Shown here: positions 17,483 through 26,255 of the stretch, one piece after another
How the letters are laid out: each line of letters begins with the position of its first letter
Position numbering within the stretch: position 1 is the first letter of the stretch
Assembly: GCF_016405965.1 (NCBI RefSeq)
Contig: NZ_JAEFCD010000006.1
Location: 1 to 64,000 of the forward strand
Direction: 5' to 3'
Source: Alteromonas sp. IB21
GTDB taxonomy: Bacteria > Pseudomonadota > Gammaproteobacteria > Enterobacterales > Alteromonadaceae
DNA length: 64,000 nucleotides
Made by a program: the position numbers and the translations under genes
Notes under the pieces: generated by a model
What the model was told of the DNA's origin: nothing
The model's database searches: none
What the model saw: the letters and a program-made list of their open reading frames with translations, nothing else

Positions 17483-18208
17483 ATGTCGTTTACCTACTTC
17501 ATTGCCGATTTACATTTAAGTGCAGACCGTCCGGATATTACTGACTGTTTGATGCGCTTTTTACAAGAAGACGCGATCAATGCCGATGCACTTTACGTAC
17601 TTGGCGATTTATTTGAAGTATGGATTGGTGACGACAATGTAACCCCCTTTAACACCGCTATAGCATCAGCTTTTAAAACGGTGAGCAAACAATGCCCTGT
17701 TTACTTTATTCACGGCAACCGCGACTTTGCTATTCGAGATAAATGGCTGTCTAAAGCGGGCATGACGTTGCTAAATGAACAGGAGGTTGTAGACCTTTAC
17801 GGTACACCCACCCTTCTCACTCATGGCGACGAGTTATGCACCCGTGACGTTGCCTACCAAAAGTTTCGCAAGAAATCACGTGGCTGGTGGTGGCCTCGCT
17901 TAATGCTGGCCCTTCCTTTGTGGTATCGACAACGGGTAGCTGATAACGGTCGTGCCGAAAGTAAAGAAAAGCAACAGAACCTAAAGCCTGAGATTATGGA
18001 TGTAACGCCAGAAGAAGTGGTTAAGGTGATGGAAAAGTGGGGCGTACAGCGCATGATCCATGGTCATACGCACAGACCAAACATTCATAGTCTCAAAGCG
18101 AATGGAAAATCAGCGACGCGTATTGTTCTTGGTGATTGGTATGACCAAGGCAGTGTGTTGAAGGTTACCGCCTCCGAAGTTATGTTACAACATCACAACT
18201 TTAAATAA
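17483..18208 (+). CDS. lpxH: UDP-2,3-diacylglucosamine diphosphatase
   Basis: LpxH hydrolyses UDP-2,3-diacylglucosamine to lipid X and UMP, the fourth step of lipid A synthesis, at the inner face of the inner membrane. The 241-residue protein has the calcineurin-like metal motifs in order: ADLHLS, LGDLFEVWIGDD, GNRDF, THGDE and HGHTHRP. The Arg/Trp-rich stretch KKSRGWWWPRLMLALPLWYRQ corresponds to the lipid-binding cap. It begins 20 bp after the ppiB terminator and ends ahead of another hairpin. Confidence 0.96.
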   Translation: MSFTYFIADLHLSADRPDITDCLMRFLQEDAINADALYVLGDLFEVWIGDDNVTPFNTAIASAFKTVSKQCPVYFIHGNRDFAIRDKWLSKAGMTLLNEQEVVDLYGTPTLLTHGDELCTRDVAYQKFRKKSRGWWWPRLMLALPLWYRQRVADNGRAESKEKQQNLKPEIMDVTPEEVVKVMEKWGVQRMIHGHTHRPNIHSLKANGKSATRIVLGDWYDQGSVLKVTASEVMLQHHNFK

Positions 18209-18227
18209 GGAAATCTGACACTTACAC

Positions 18228-18247
18228 GTGGTCCTACCACTTTTTTT
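18228..18247 (+). terminator. Terminator of lpxH
   Basis: GTGGT (18228-18232) and ACCAC (18236-18240) form a short stem with loop CCT, followed by seven T. It sits 20 bp after the lpxH stop. Confidence 0.75.
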
Positions 18248-18387
18248 ATTACCATTAATAAAATTTTAAAGTGTGCAATTCCTTACCGCTAACTCACTAT
18301 AAAACGTGAGCTTTATCAAATTTCCAATAACGTTAAAATCCCTCGATAATACAGTTTTGTGACATTTATGACAGTTCAGCAATATAA

Positions 18388-18409
18388 ATGTCAAAGAATT
18401 GTCACCTTA
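18388..18409 (+). promoter_or_regulatory. Pho-box-like site upstream of alkaline phosphatases
   Basis: TGTCA occurs at 18389-18393 and 18400-18404, exactly 11 bp apart, with A/T-rich sequence after each. This matches the two-repeat layout of PhoB binding sites. Opposite-strand TGTCA copies lie just upstream (18360-18364, 18369-18373) but are 9 bp apart. The site is about 120 bp ahead of the first alkaline phosphatase gene, which suggests induction in phosphate limitation. Confidence 0.65.
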
Positions 18410-18528
18410 TCTCCCTACGCTCTCCGTGATTTAACGATTCACTCCCCATGCAAGGAATGCTGATGGGTAGTGATGAGATGTCTAGACAACACCACAACCA
18501 ATACAAACAATACGTTTAGGAAAAAATC

Positions 18529-20112
18529 ATGAATCGTACCTGGAAAGTGGCATGCACCGCAGTCGCTCTAGCGGTTTCTGCTAGTCTTCACGCGGCAGTG
18601 TTACCAGAGCATCAGTCAAACAGCGCTTGGTTTACTGACGCTCAAGCCAAACTATCTACAAAGCTCCAAACAAACAATCAGTTTAAAGCGAAGAATGTTA
18701 TTTTATTCGTTGGCGATGGAATGGGTATTTCTACCCTTACCTCAGCACGAATTCATAAGGGGCAGTTAGCAGGCAACCCTGGTGAAGAAGGTTACTTAAG
18801 TTTTGAAAGCTTTCCTCATACGGCGTTGGTTAAAACATACAACGTAGATGCGCAAACGCCAGATTCTGCGGGCACCATGACCGCCATGGTGTCAGGCCTT
18901 AAGACCGACGTGGGCGTTATTGGTGTTGACGAAGATATTGAACGCGGTAACTGTTCAACGGTTGCTGGCAACGAAGTCATTACCGCATTAGAACTTGCTG
19001 AAATTAAAGGCCTGTCCACAGGTATTATTTCTACTGCGCGTATCACCCATGCAACACCAGCGGCAACCTACGCAAAATCGGCAGATCGTAACTGGGAAGA
19101 CATTTCAGATATGCCGGAAGCCGCTGTAACTGCTGGCTGTAATGACATTGCGGACCAGCTCGTCAATTTTGAAACCTACTTAGAAGCACGCTACACCGGT
19201 GTTGATGTGGATGGTATCGATGTCGCTATGGGCGGTGGTCGCCGTCACTTCTTGCCAAAAGACGCCGCATTTAACAGCCCTGATGCCGTAAGCGACGTTG
19301 AAGGTGATAGAACCGACGAGCGCGATCTTACAGCTGAATGGCAAGCCATGTATGAAAATGGTGTATATGTTTATGACCAAGCAGGTTTTGACGCGATAGA
19401 CACTGAAAGTGTTGAACGTGTGTTCGGTCTTTTCAACGAGTCTCATATGCAATACGAAGCAGACCGCGGAAACGACATTGCTGGTGAGCCATCAATTGCA
19501 GAAATGACAGAAACGGCAATTAACATTCTTGATAACAACGAGAATGGCTTTTTCTTAATGGTTGAATCAGGTCGTATTGACCACGCTCACCACGCAGGTA
19601 ATGCAGCAGGTGCATTAACCGACACCTTAGCATTTGAAGAAGCGGTAATGACTGCGGTTGAAAATACCAACCCGTCAGAGACGCTAATTCTCGTCACTGC
19701 CGACCATGGTCACGTGTTTACCATTGCTGGCTATCCAAAGCGTGGCAATCCAATTCTTGGCAAGGTAGTCAATGTGGGCTCTGAGGATGCGGCAACGGCG
19801 GCAGACGGCACACCATACACCACGCTAGGCTACACCAATGGTCTAGGTTTCCGCAACTTAGGTAATGAAACGGATTCCGATGCCACGTACGCACTGGAAA
19901 ACGAAGCAGGTCGCGTTGATATCACTAATATCGACACCACAACGCCGGGCTATCACCAAGAAGCACTTATTCCACTTAGTTCAGAGACTCACTCTGGAGA
20001 AGACATTGCATTGCATGCCAAAGGACCTGGAAGCCAGCTCGCGCAAGGCGTAATAGAGCAAAACGTTGTTTTCCACTTGATTAATCAAGCGCTTGGCCTT
20101 GTAAACGAGTAA
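18529..20112 (+). CDS. phoA: Alkaline phosphatase, PhoA family (copy 1)
   Basis: This 527-residue periplasmic or secreted phosphomonoesterase begins with a Sec signal peptide cleaved after about residue 22 (SASLHA). Catalytic features are VGDGMG (metal Asp63), the nucleophile Ser113 in TPDSAGTMTAM, ESGRIDHAHHAGN and TADHGHVF. These carry the ligands of two zinc ions and one magnesium in the family. The likely role is to release phosphate from organic phosphoesters during phosphate starvation, consistent with the Pho-box-like site upstream. A closely similar paralogue begins 14 bp downstream, so the two form an operon. AGGA lies ahead of the ATG. Confidence 0.93.
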   Translation: MNRTWKVACTAVALAVSASLHAAVLPEHQSNSAWFTDAQAKLSTKLQTNNQFKAKNVILFVGDGMGISTLTSARIHKGQLAGNPGEEGYLSFESFPHTALVKTYNVDAQTPDSAGTMTAMVSGLKTDVGVIGVDEDIERGNCSTVAGNEVITALELAEIKGLSTGIISTARITHATPAATYAKSADRNWEDISDMPEAAVTAGCNDIADQLVNFETYLEARYTGVDVDGIDVAMGGGRRHFLPKDAAFNSPDAVSDVEGDRTDERDLTAEWQAMYENGVYVYDQAGFDAIDTESVERVFGLFNESHMQYEADRGNDIAGEPSIAEMTETAINILDNNENGFFLMVESGRIDHAHHAGNAAGALTDTLAFEEAVMTAVENTNPSETLILVTADHGHVFTIAGYPKRGNPILGKVVNVGSEDAATAADGTPYTTLGYTNGLGFRNLGNETDSDATYALENEAGRVDITNIDTTTPGYHQEALIPLSSETHSGEDIALHAKGPGSQLAQGVIEQNVVFHLINQALGLVNE

Positions 20113-20126
20113 GTAGAGATAAGAAT

Positions 20127-22058
20127 ATGAACCTTTTTAAATTAAGTATAATTGCGGTAGCAGTAGCAGGTCTCTCAGCGTGTAGCTTGGAAGGCGATGA
20201 TGGCAACGATGGCGCGCCTGGAGCCCCCGGAGCTGATGGTGCAAACGGTCAAAATGGCTTAACAAGCCTTACCGTTCAAACTGAATTAGCGGTGGGCGAT
20301 GCTAATTGTCCTAATTCAGGTGTGCGCATCGACTCAGGCTTAGATGCAGATGCTGACGGCACCCTTGCCGATTCTGAAATCACTTCAACAAGCTTTGTTT
20401 GTGTGCCTGGAGTTAACAGCGTTAGTAACAGTGAACTTTTGACTAGCTTAAATAACGAGTGGTTCGTAGCCGCTCAAACCGAAGTGGAAAACAATAAAGC
20501 GGTGTGGATGAACGCAACTTCGGGTGAAAGCGCTGCTTCATCAAATGCGGCGTTTACTGCCACAGTTAATTCTCGAGAAGAATTAGACGCCATGGTAGCT
20601 AATCTTCGTGGTAAAGCAAAAAACGTTATCTTGTTTGTAGGTGACGGCATGGGCGTTTCAACGGTTACCGCAGCTCGTATTTTAGACGGACAAATGAACG
20701 GCCTTGCCGGCGAAGAAAACCAGCTTAGCTTCGACAAATTCCCCTTCTCTGGCCTTTCAAAAACCTATAACGTCGATGCCCAAACTCCGGATTCTGCGGG
20801 CACAATGACCGCGATGATGAGCGGTATAAAAACCGACGTTGGTGTTATCGGGGTTGACGAAGATATTGAGCGCGGAGATTGTTCTACCGTTGCGGGTAAC
20901 GAGTTAGTGACGGCGCTTGAGCTTGCAGAAATCGCAGGTAAGTCTACCGGCATCATTTCAACTGCCCGTATTACACACGCAACACCTGCTGCAACTTACG
21001 CTAAATCTGCTGACCGCAACTGGGAAGACATTTCGGATATGCCAGAAGCAGCGGTTACTGCAGGCTGCTCTGATATTGCCGACCAGCTAATTAATTTCGA
21101 AGCCAACTTAGAAGCGAGCTTCGAAGGCTTAGACGTTGATGGCATTGAGGTGGTAATGGGAGGCGGACGCCGTCACTTCTTACCTCGCGACGAAGCGTTC
21201 AACAGTCCGGATGCGGCTAGCAGCGTAGAGGGAGACCGTACAGATGGACGTGACTTGACCGCTGAATGGCAAGCAATGTACGAGAACGGCGTGTATATTT
21301 TTGATCAGTCTGGCTTTGACGGATTAAATACAGAAACCACTGAAAAAGTGTTTGCGCTGTTTAACGAATCGCACATGCAATACGAGGCCGACCGTGGCAA
21401 CGATATTGCGGGTGAACCGTCTATCGCCGAAATGACGAGCGCAGCAATTAAAGTATTGGATAATAACGAAAAAGGCTTCTTCCTTATGGTTGAATCTGGT
21501 CGTATTGACCATGCTCACCACGCGGGAAATGCCTACGGTGCACTTCATGACACTATCGCCTTAGCTGAAGCCGTTGATGCTGCTGATAAGCTTACCGATG
21601 ACGAAGATACGTTAATTATCGTTACTGCTGATCACGGGCACGTATTTACCATTGCGGGTTACCCTAAGCGTGGCAACCCAATTTTAGGTAAAGTAGTAAA
21701 CGTAGGTTCAGACGAAGCAGCCACAGCTGCCGACGGTACGCCATACACCACGCTTGGCTACACCAATGGTTTAGGCTTTAGAAATCTTGGAGACGTGACT
21801 AATTCAGACGCCTCTTATTTAGAAGGCCCAGATACAGGTCGTAAAGATATCACTGATATAGACACAACTACACCAGGGTATCACCAGGAAGCGTTGATTC
21901 CGTTAAGCTCTGAAACTCACTCGGGTGAAGACGTAGGCATTTATGCGAAAGGCCCAGGCGCTTTCCTTATCAACGGAACCAACGAACAAAGCGTTATTTT
22001 CCATGTTATGGATTTTGCGGGAGACTTTGTATCTCAAGCAGAAAGTGCAATGGAATAA
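20127..22058 (+). CDS. Alkaline phosphatase, PhoA family, lipoprotein with collagen-like linker (copy 2)
   Basis: This 643-residue paralogue of the preceding gene keeps all catalytic elements: VGDGMG (171-176), nucleophile Ser223 in TPDSAGTMTAM, ESGRIDHAHHAGN and TADHGHVF. Its N-terminus is entirely different. A lipoprotein signal peptide has lipobox LSAC (Cys19). Gly-X-X triplets follow, with glycines at 23, 26, 29, 32, 35, 38, 41 and 44. Next is a short module with DANCPNSGVRIDSG and a calcium-loop-like DADADGTLADSE (about 46-95), which often follows collagen-like linkers in marine gammaproteobacteria. It is probably membrane-anchored, holding the phosphatase away from the surface. It shares a transcript with copy 1. 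Confidence 0.92.
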   Translation: MNLFKLSIIAVAVAGLSACSLEGDDGNDGAPGAPGADGANGQNGLTSLTVQTELAVGDANCPNSGVRIDSGLDADADGTLADSEITSTSFVCVPGVNSVSNSELLTSLNNEWFVAAQTEVENNKAVWMNATSGESAASSNAAFTATVNSREELDAMVANLRGKAKNVILFVGDGMGVSTVTAARILDGQMNGLAGEENQLSFDKFPFSGLSKTYNVDAQTPDSAGTMTAMMSGIKTDVGVIGVDEDIERGDCSTVAGNELVTALELAEIAGKSTGIISTARITHATPAATYAKSADRNWEDISDMPEAAVTAGCSDIADQLINFEANLEASFEGLDVDGIEVVMGGGRRHFLPRDEAFNSPDAASSVEGDRTDGRDLTAEWQAMYENGVYIFDQSGFDGLNTETTEKVFALFNESHMQYEADRGNDIAGEPSIAEMTSAAIKVLDNNEKGFFLMVESGRIDHAHHAGNAYGALHDTIALAEAVDAADKLTDDEDTLIIVTADHGHVFTIAGYPKRGNPILGKVVNVGSDEAATAADGTPYTTLGYTNGLGFRNLGDVTNSDASYLEGPDTGRKDITDIDTTTPGYHQEALIPLSSETHSGEDVGIYAKGPGAFLINGTNEQSVIFHVMDFAGDFVSQAESAME

Positions 22059-22079
22059 GCTTTTTAAAAGTTAAAACAA

Positions 22080-22102
22080 GGGCGGCCTTCGGTCGCCTTT
22101 TT
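22080..22102 (+). terminator. Terminator of the alkaline phosphatase operon
   Basis: GGCGGCC (22081-22087) pairs with GGTCGCC (22091-22097, one G-T pair) around loop TTC, followed by five T. Confidence 0.85.
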
Positions 22103-22143
22103 CCATGTAAGTAAGCAACATCATTCACTCTAGGATTTAATGA

Positions 22144-22923
22144 ATGAAATCACTCAAAGCCTCTATCTTTGCTTTTGTGTTTTTTTCTGGTTTAAGCACG
22201 CATGGCCTGGCTCAAGATATGAAGAATCACTCTGCCATACATGCATCTCCTGAACTTGTTTGTGAGAAAAACGGCGCTAACCTTCACGCAGCGTACGAAA
22301 CAAGCATTAAAAGCCCATCAAAAGACCCAAAAACTACATCACTTCATTTGTGGCGAAATGCAAATAATGTGGCGCATGAATATCCCGTAACAAATATTAC
22401 TGAGTCTTGGACACTGGTTCGAGAGCGTTTTATCAAACCAACTCGATATTTTGATGCTCACGTGCGCGCCATAGAATATCAGCCTGGAGAAACTATCCAC
22501 GGTAAAAAAGAGACGGATTTTTCCTACCGCTACCAGCTTATAAGTGACAAACTCATTAACGCAATGTCGCTAGACAAAAAAGACGGTAAAGGGTGCGATA
22601 CGGTTGAATACTACTCACTGGAAAGCCCCCAAGGTAAATTTACACTTAAGTGGCTTCCTTACCTAAAATTGGTGGCATTTTTTAGCGTTGATAAAAACGG
22701 CGTAACCAGAGAATGGAAACTTACGAACGTTGATTTTAATGCTAATACCGAAGCCTTTTTTTCAAAAAGACGTGACTATCAAAGTACAGATTACGCTGAT
22801 ATTGGCGATGACCATACTGACCCGTTTTTAACCAAAATGGTCACCCAGGGCTTTATTGAAGCTGGAGCCAGTGGGTTCTATGATGAACATGGCCACAGTA
22901 TCGGTGAAACCCATTCTCACTGA
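22144..22923 (+). CDS. Secreted protein, unknown function
   Basis: This 259-residue protein is not recognised. Residues 1-23 are a Sec signal peptide (ASIFAFVFFSGLSTHGLA). The mature part has DPKTTSLHLWRNANNVAHEY, a ESWTLVRERFIKPTRYFDAH region and two cysteines (in LVCEKN and KGCDTVEY) that may form a disulfide. The C-terminus is His-rich (DEHGHSIGETHSH), suggesting metal binding. It starts 41 bp after the terminator of the alkaline phosphatase operon, on the same strand, so a link to phosphate metabolism is possible but unproven. Confidence 0.7.
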   Translation: MKSLKASIFAFVFFSGLSTHGLAQDMKNHSAIHASPELVCEKNGANLHAAYETSIKSPSKDPKTTSLHLWRNANNVAHEYPVTNITESWTLVRERFIKPTRYFDAHVRAIEYQPGETIHGKKETDFSYRYQLISDKLINAMSLDKKDGKGCDTVEYYSLESPQGKFTLKWLPYLKLVAFFSVDKNGVTREWKLTNVDFNANTEAFFSKRRDYQSTDYADIGDDHTDPFLTKMVTQGFIEAGASGFYDEHGHSIGETHSH

Positions 22924-22946
22924 GAATATAGCGCGTAATAAATAAG

Positions 22947-22972
22947 TGGCCATGCACTTTACATGGCCATTT
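22947..22972 (+). terminator. Probable terminator after the secreted unknown
   Basis: TGGCCATG (22947-22954) and CATGGCCA (22962-22969) make an eight-bp stem with a seven-base loop; the T run is short. Confidence 0.6.
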
Positions 22973-23092
22973 AAAAATTCTGTAAAAAGGATTTATTACA
23001 AACTATCCCAAAGTACATAAGTTATTCACTGGCTTAATTTTTGTTCTATGGTATAAAAGAGCAAAATGAGCGACTCATCATGGATGGTGTAA

Positions 23093-23707
23093 ATGACAGA
23101 TGTACTTCTTTCCCCTGCAAACTTTTGGTTCAGCATCGCGCTATTCGCCGTTTTCTTAGTTTTTATTCTTGAGCTTATCAGCACCGTTTTTGGTATGAGT
23201 CTTTTGGGATTAGGCGACGACTTTGCCGAATTCGATGGTGAAGGATTCCTTAGTACATCCTTTGCCAGTTGGCTAAATATAAACAAAGTTCCTTTTCTTG
23301 TTTACCTCATTGTATTAATGACCTTTTTTGGCCTTTCAGGGCTAATCATCAACGGTTTAAGTGCAAGTATCCTTAATACAACATTCCCCTCACTTGTCTC
23401 AGTTTTGCTCGCTTTGGCGATGGGGTTGTTTATTACGGCAAAAACTGTTCGGCTGATTTCAAACTTGCTACCCAGCGTCGAATCTAGCGCCCTTAGTAGC
23501 GACGACTTTCTTGGCTCTGTTGCTGAGATAACCATTGGAAAGGCAAGTAGAGGAAACCCCGCAGAGGCAAAGTTCACCGATCATTATTCGCAACCTCATT
23601 TTGTGTTAGTAGAGCCATTTGAAGACCATGAGCTTTTCTCGCAAGGAGAGCGCGTAATTTTAGTTCAAAAAAATGAACACAGCTGGTTAGCAACACGCTA
23701 CCAATAA
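23093..23707 (+). CDS. yqiJ: YqiJ family membrane protein
   Basis: YqiJ proteins are partner membrane proteins encoded upstream of flotillin-type YqiK; NfeD-like proteins play the same role elsewhere. The 204-residue product has three hydrophobic segments (about 10-35, 65-90 and 98-118). A C-terminal soluble beta-rich OB-like domain of about 75 residues follows (LGSVAEITIGKASRG, QPHFVLVEPFEDHELFSQGERV). It ends 19 bp before yqiK, and the pair is an operon. The likely role is in organising membrane microdomains with YqiK. Confidence 0.85.
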   Translation: MTDVLLSPANFWFSIALFAVFLVFILELISTVFGMSLLGLGDDFAEFDGEGFLSTSFASWLNINKVPFLVYLIVLMTFFGLSGLIINGLSASILNTTFPSLVSVLLALAMGLFITAKTVRLISNLLPSVESSALSSDDFLGSVAEITIGKASRGNPAEAKFTDHYSQPHFVLVEPFEDHELFSQGERVILVQKNEHSWLATRYQ

Positions 23708-23726
23708 CCTAAAAAGAGATAAAAGT

Positions 23727-25496
23727 ATGGATACAATTCAACCATCTAGCTTGCCGTCAATCCTCTTTATTGCCGGTGCCATTGTTGTAGGGCTCATTGT
23801 TATTGGCCTTATTTTCGCAAAACTCTATACCCGCGCCACCAAAGAAACCGCCTTTGTAAGAACGGGGTTAGGCGGCGAAAAAGTAATCAAAGACGGGGGT
23901 GCCTTGGTACTGCCTGTTGTTCATGAAATTATTCCGGTGAACATGAACACCCTTCGCATTGAGGTAGAAAAAATTCAGAAAGACGCGCTTATCACCAAAG
24001 ATCGCATGCGCGTTGACGTAAAAGCGGATTTTTATTTGCGCGTCGCGCCAAATGCGAGCGGCATATCAATGGCCGCGCAAACGCTTGGTACACGTACCAC
24101 CCGAGCAGAAGAAGTTAAAAAGTTAATGGAGTCGAAATTTGTTGACGTCCTTCGCGCCGTAGCCGCTGAAATGACTATGACTGAAATGCATGAACAGCGT
24201 GCTGACTTTGTGCAAAAAGTTCAGCAAAGCGTCGCTAACGATCTTGAAAAGAATGGTCTAGAGTTGGAATCGGTAAGCTTGACAGGCTTTGACCAAACAG
24301 ACCTTCAGTTTTTCAATGAAAACAACGCGTTCGACGCCGAAGGTCGCGCTCGCTTAACCAAAATCATTGAAGAAAAACGCAAAGAAACCAACGATATTCA
24401 GCAAGAAAACCGTATTCTTATCGAGCAACGCAACTTAGCAGCAGAAAAGCAATCGCTTGATGTAAAACGCGATGAAGAAGAAGCCCGTCTCGCCCAAGAG
24501 CAAGTGCTAGCCTTTAAACGTCAGGAACAAAAAGCAGAAATTGCCAAGCAGCGTGAAATGAAAGAGCGTGAAGAACGCGAAGCTGAGATTGCAAAAGAAC
24601 GTGCCATTGAGGCCGCTGAAATTGAAAAGTCGCGAGAAATTGAAACGCAAGAAATCGCCAAGCGTCAAGCCTTGGAGCAGGCACGCATCCGCCAGCAGCA
24701 AGAGGTAGAGGTTTCGGAACAAATCAAGCAAATTGCGGTTGCAACTAAATCAGAAGAAGAATCCGCAGCCCGCGCAAGAGCAGCCGAAGCTGAAAAACAG
24801 AAAGTAGAAAAAGAAGAAGCGGTACTGACAGCAAAATCTGTAGCTGAAGCAGAGCGTAAAAAACAAATTGAAGTTATTGATGCACGTAAGGAAGCGGAGC
24901 GTGAGGCGGTAGGTATTACCGTTGAAGCACAGGCTAAGAGAGAAGCTGCTGAAAACTCTGCTGCCGCGATTCTTACTGAAGCGAAGGCTAATGCTGATGC
25001 CAAAATGCTTCAAGCTGCGGCTGACGAGAAAGTGCTCGCCGTTGAAGCGCAAGGTAAACAGGCGCTTTACGAAGCTGAGAACACACTTAAAACTGAACAG
25101 ATTGAACTGCAAAAAGCCCTTGCTATGCTTAAAGTATTGCCTGAACTCGTGGCAAACGCAGTTAAGCCTCTTGAAAATATTGAAGGTATTAAAATTCTAC
25201 AAGGTTACGGTCAAGGTAACGGCGCAAAAGGCGAGCACACTATTGCCACTACTGGCGGTGGTCTAGCTGAACAAGTAACGCAAGCCGCGCTTAGTTACCG
25301 TGCCAATGCACCTTTGGTAGACTCGATGCTTCGTGAAGTGGGCTTGGTAGACGCTGACAATGGCACATTAGAAGACTTGGTAACGAGTAACAGTGATTTG
25401 CTAGCTAAGGCAAACGCTGTAAAACCAAAAGCTATTGCAACACCACCTGAGCAGTCAAGTGGTAATAAGACATCAGAAGCGTCTCCATTGGAATAA
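23727..25496 (+). CDS. yqiK: Flotillin-like SPFH protein YqiK
   Basis: This 589-residue protein has an N-terminal transmembrane helix (about 10-32, FIAGAIVVGLIVIGLIFAKL), an SPFH/band 7 domain to about residue 210, and a very long charged coiled coil to about 470 made of Glu/Ala/Lys/Arg heptads. A flexible C-terminal part follows, containing LKVLPELVANAVKPLENIEGIKIL, the conserved flotillin ending. Flotillins form oligomeric scaffolds at membrane microdomains. The gene follows yqiJ and has a long non-coding stretch after it. Confidence 0.92.
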   Translation: MDTIQPSSLPSILFIAGAIVVGLIVIGLIFAKLYTRATKETAFVRTGLGGEKVIKDGGALVLPVVHEIIPVNMNTLRIEVEKIQKDALITKDRMRVDVKADFYLRVAPNASGISMAAQTLGTRTTRAEEVKKLMESKFVDVLRAVAAEMTMTEMHEQRADFVQKVQQSVANDLEKNGLELESVSLTGFDQTDLQFFNENNAFDAEGRARLTKIIEEKRKETNDIQQENRILIEQRNLAAEKQSLDVKRDEEEARLAQEQVLAFKRQEQKAEIAKQREMKEREEREAEIAKERAIEAAEIEKSREIETQEIAKRQALEQARIRQQQEVEVSEQIKQIAVATKSEEESAARARAAEAEKQKVEKEEAVLTAKSVAEAERKKQIEVIDARKEAEREAVGITVEAQAKREAAENSAAAILTEAKANADAKMLQAAADEKVLAVEAQGKQALYEAENTLKTEQIELQKALAMLKVLPELVANAVKPLENIEGIKILQGYGQGNGAKGEHTIATTGGGLAEQVTQAALSYRANAPLVDSMLREVGLVDADNGTLEDLVTSNSDLLAKANAVKPKAIATPPEQSSGNKTSEASPLE

Positions 25497-25741
25497 CGTT
25501 AAGTTTTCAAATACGTTCTAAACCTGACATTGCTACACTGTTTACGCTCTAGGAAACGCCCTCAACATTCTAACATTTCATTCGTTGGGGGCCTCTTGTG
25601 TTTGCATTCCTCCCCTTTTTTAAACGCTGCAAAAGTTGTTTGTTAGTAGTAGTATAAACGCGTACTGATAGACGCCTGGCCGAGTTAACATATCTTTCAC
25701 AAACCGAGATGATAGGCCACTTAAATTCGAGGAGATTTCTG

Positions 25742-25909
25742 ATGTCGTCGATACACGAAGAACCTGAAAAGCCTTTGAGAGATGACTGCTGCGGTGGGGG
25801 CTCATGCTGCCCTTGTGTCTGGGACGTCTACTATGAAAAGTTGGCTAAGTGGAAGGAAGTCAAGGAAGAACAAGAAAATAACGAAGCGTCGAGCGACATC
25901 GGCAATTAA
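25742..25909 (+). CDS. Cys-rich mini-protein, oxidoreductase-like domain
   Basis: This 55-residue protein has a dense cysteine cluster DDCCGGGSCCPCVWDVYYEKL (five cysteines in twelve residues) followed by a basic/acidic helix. It resembles the short 'oxidoreductase-like' domain (PF09791 type), found alone in many proteobacteria and N-terminally in some larger eukaryotic proteins. Its function is unknown; metal or Fe-S binding is plausible from the cysteines. The start at 25742 was chosen because GAGGAG lies eight bases upstream; a longer frame beginning at 25709 has no ribosome site. Confidence 0.75.
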   Translation: MSSIHEEPEKPLRDDCCGGGSCCPCVWDVYYEKLAKWKEVKEEQENNEASSDIGN

Positions 25910-26255
25910 AAAGTTACAGGCGCACGTCGTAAACTAGCGACAATAACCCACCGTTCCACCTACAGCAAAACCAAACAATCAACGCCAAACCAACATTTTT
26001 GCAACACCCTTCGTTATTGAACTTCTCATTTACAAATTCTCGTTGTGCTGATAACCTATCTTAATCGATTAAGTTATTAATTTTACTGGCGTCAACTGTC
26101 ACTACGTTATGTTAGTAAAATATCAACAATTAAGCAAAGCCCGTTACATGTTCAGCTATGGACCAACAAGACTGGTAGCGCTTGACTTAAAGTAATGCAC
26201 GCTCGCGATGTATTCGAAGTACGAGTAAGCACATGCTGAATTTTGGAGAGTTATC
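25910..26255. promoter_or_regulatory. Gap upstream of sucrose phosphorylase
   Basis: This 346-bp gap has no gene. Apart from the palindrome at 26060-26073 and AT-rich DNA around 26030-26130, where a promoter would be expected, nothing stands out. AGGA-like GGAGAG lies ahead of the phosphorylase start. Confidence 0.5.
26060..26073 (+). promoter_or_regulatory. LacI-type operator candidate
   Basis: CTTAATCGATTAAG is a perfect 14-bp palindrome with a central CG, the form of LacI/GalR-family operators. It lies about 180 bp ahead of the sucrose phosphorylase start in AT-rich DNA. No LacI-type regulator is in the window, so the regulator would act in trans. Confidence 0.55.

Noticed and set aside
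18360..18373. Second Pho box on the minus strand
   Set aside because: The two TGTCA copies are 9 bp apart instead of 11, so the site does not fit the PhoB layout well.
25559..25591. Eight-bp hairpin after yqiK as a terminator
   Set aside because: The stem is good, but the loop is 17 bases and there is no T run, so it was not listed as a terminator.
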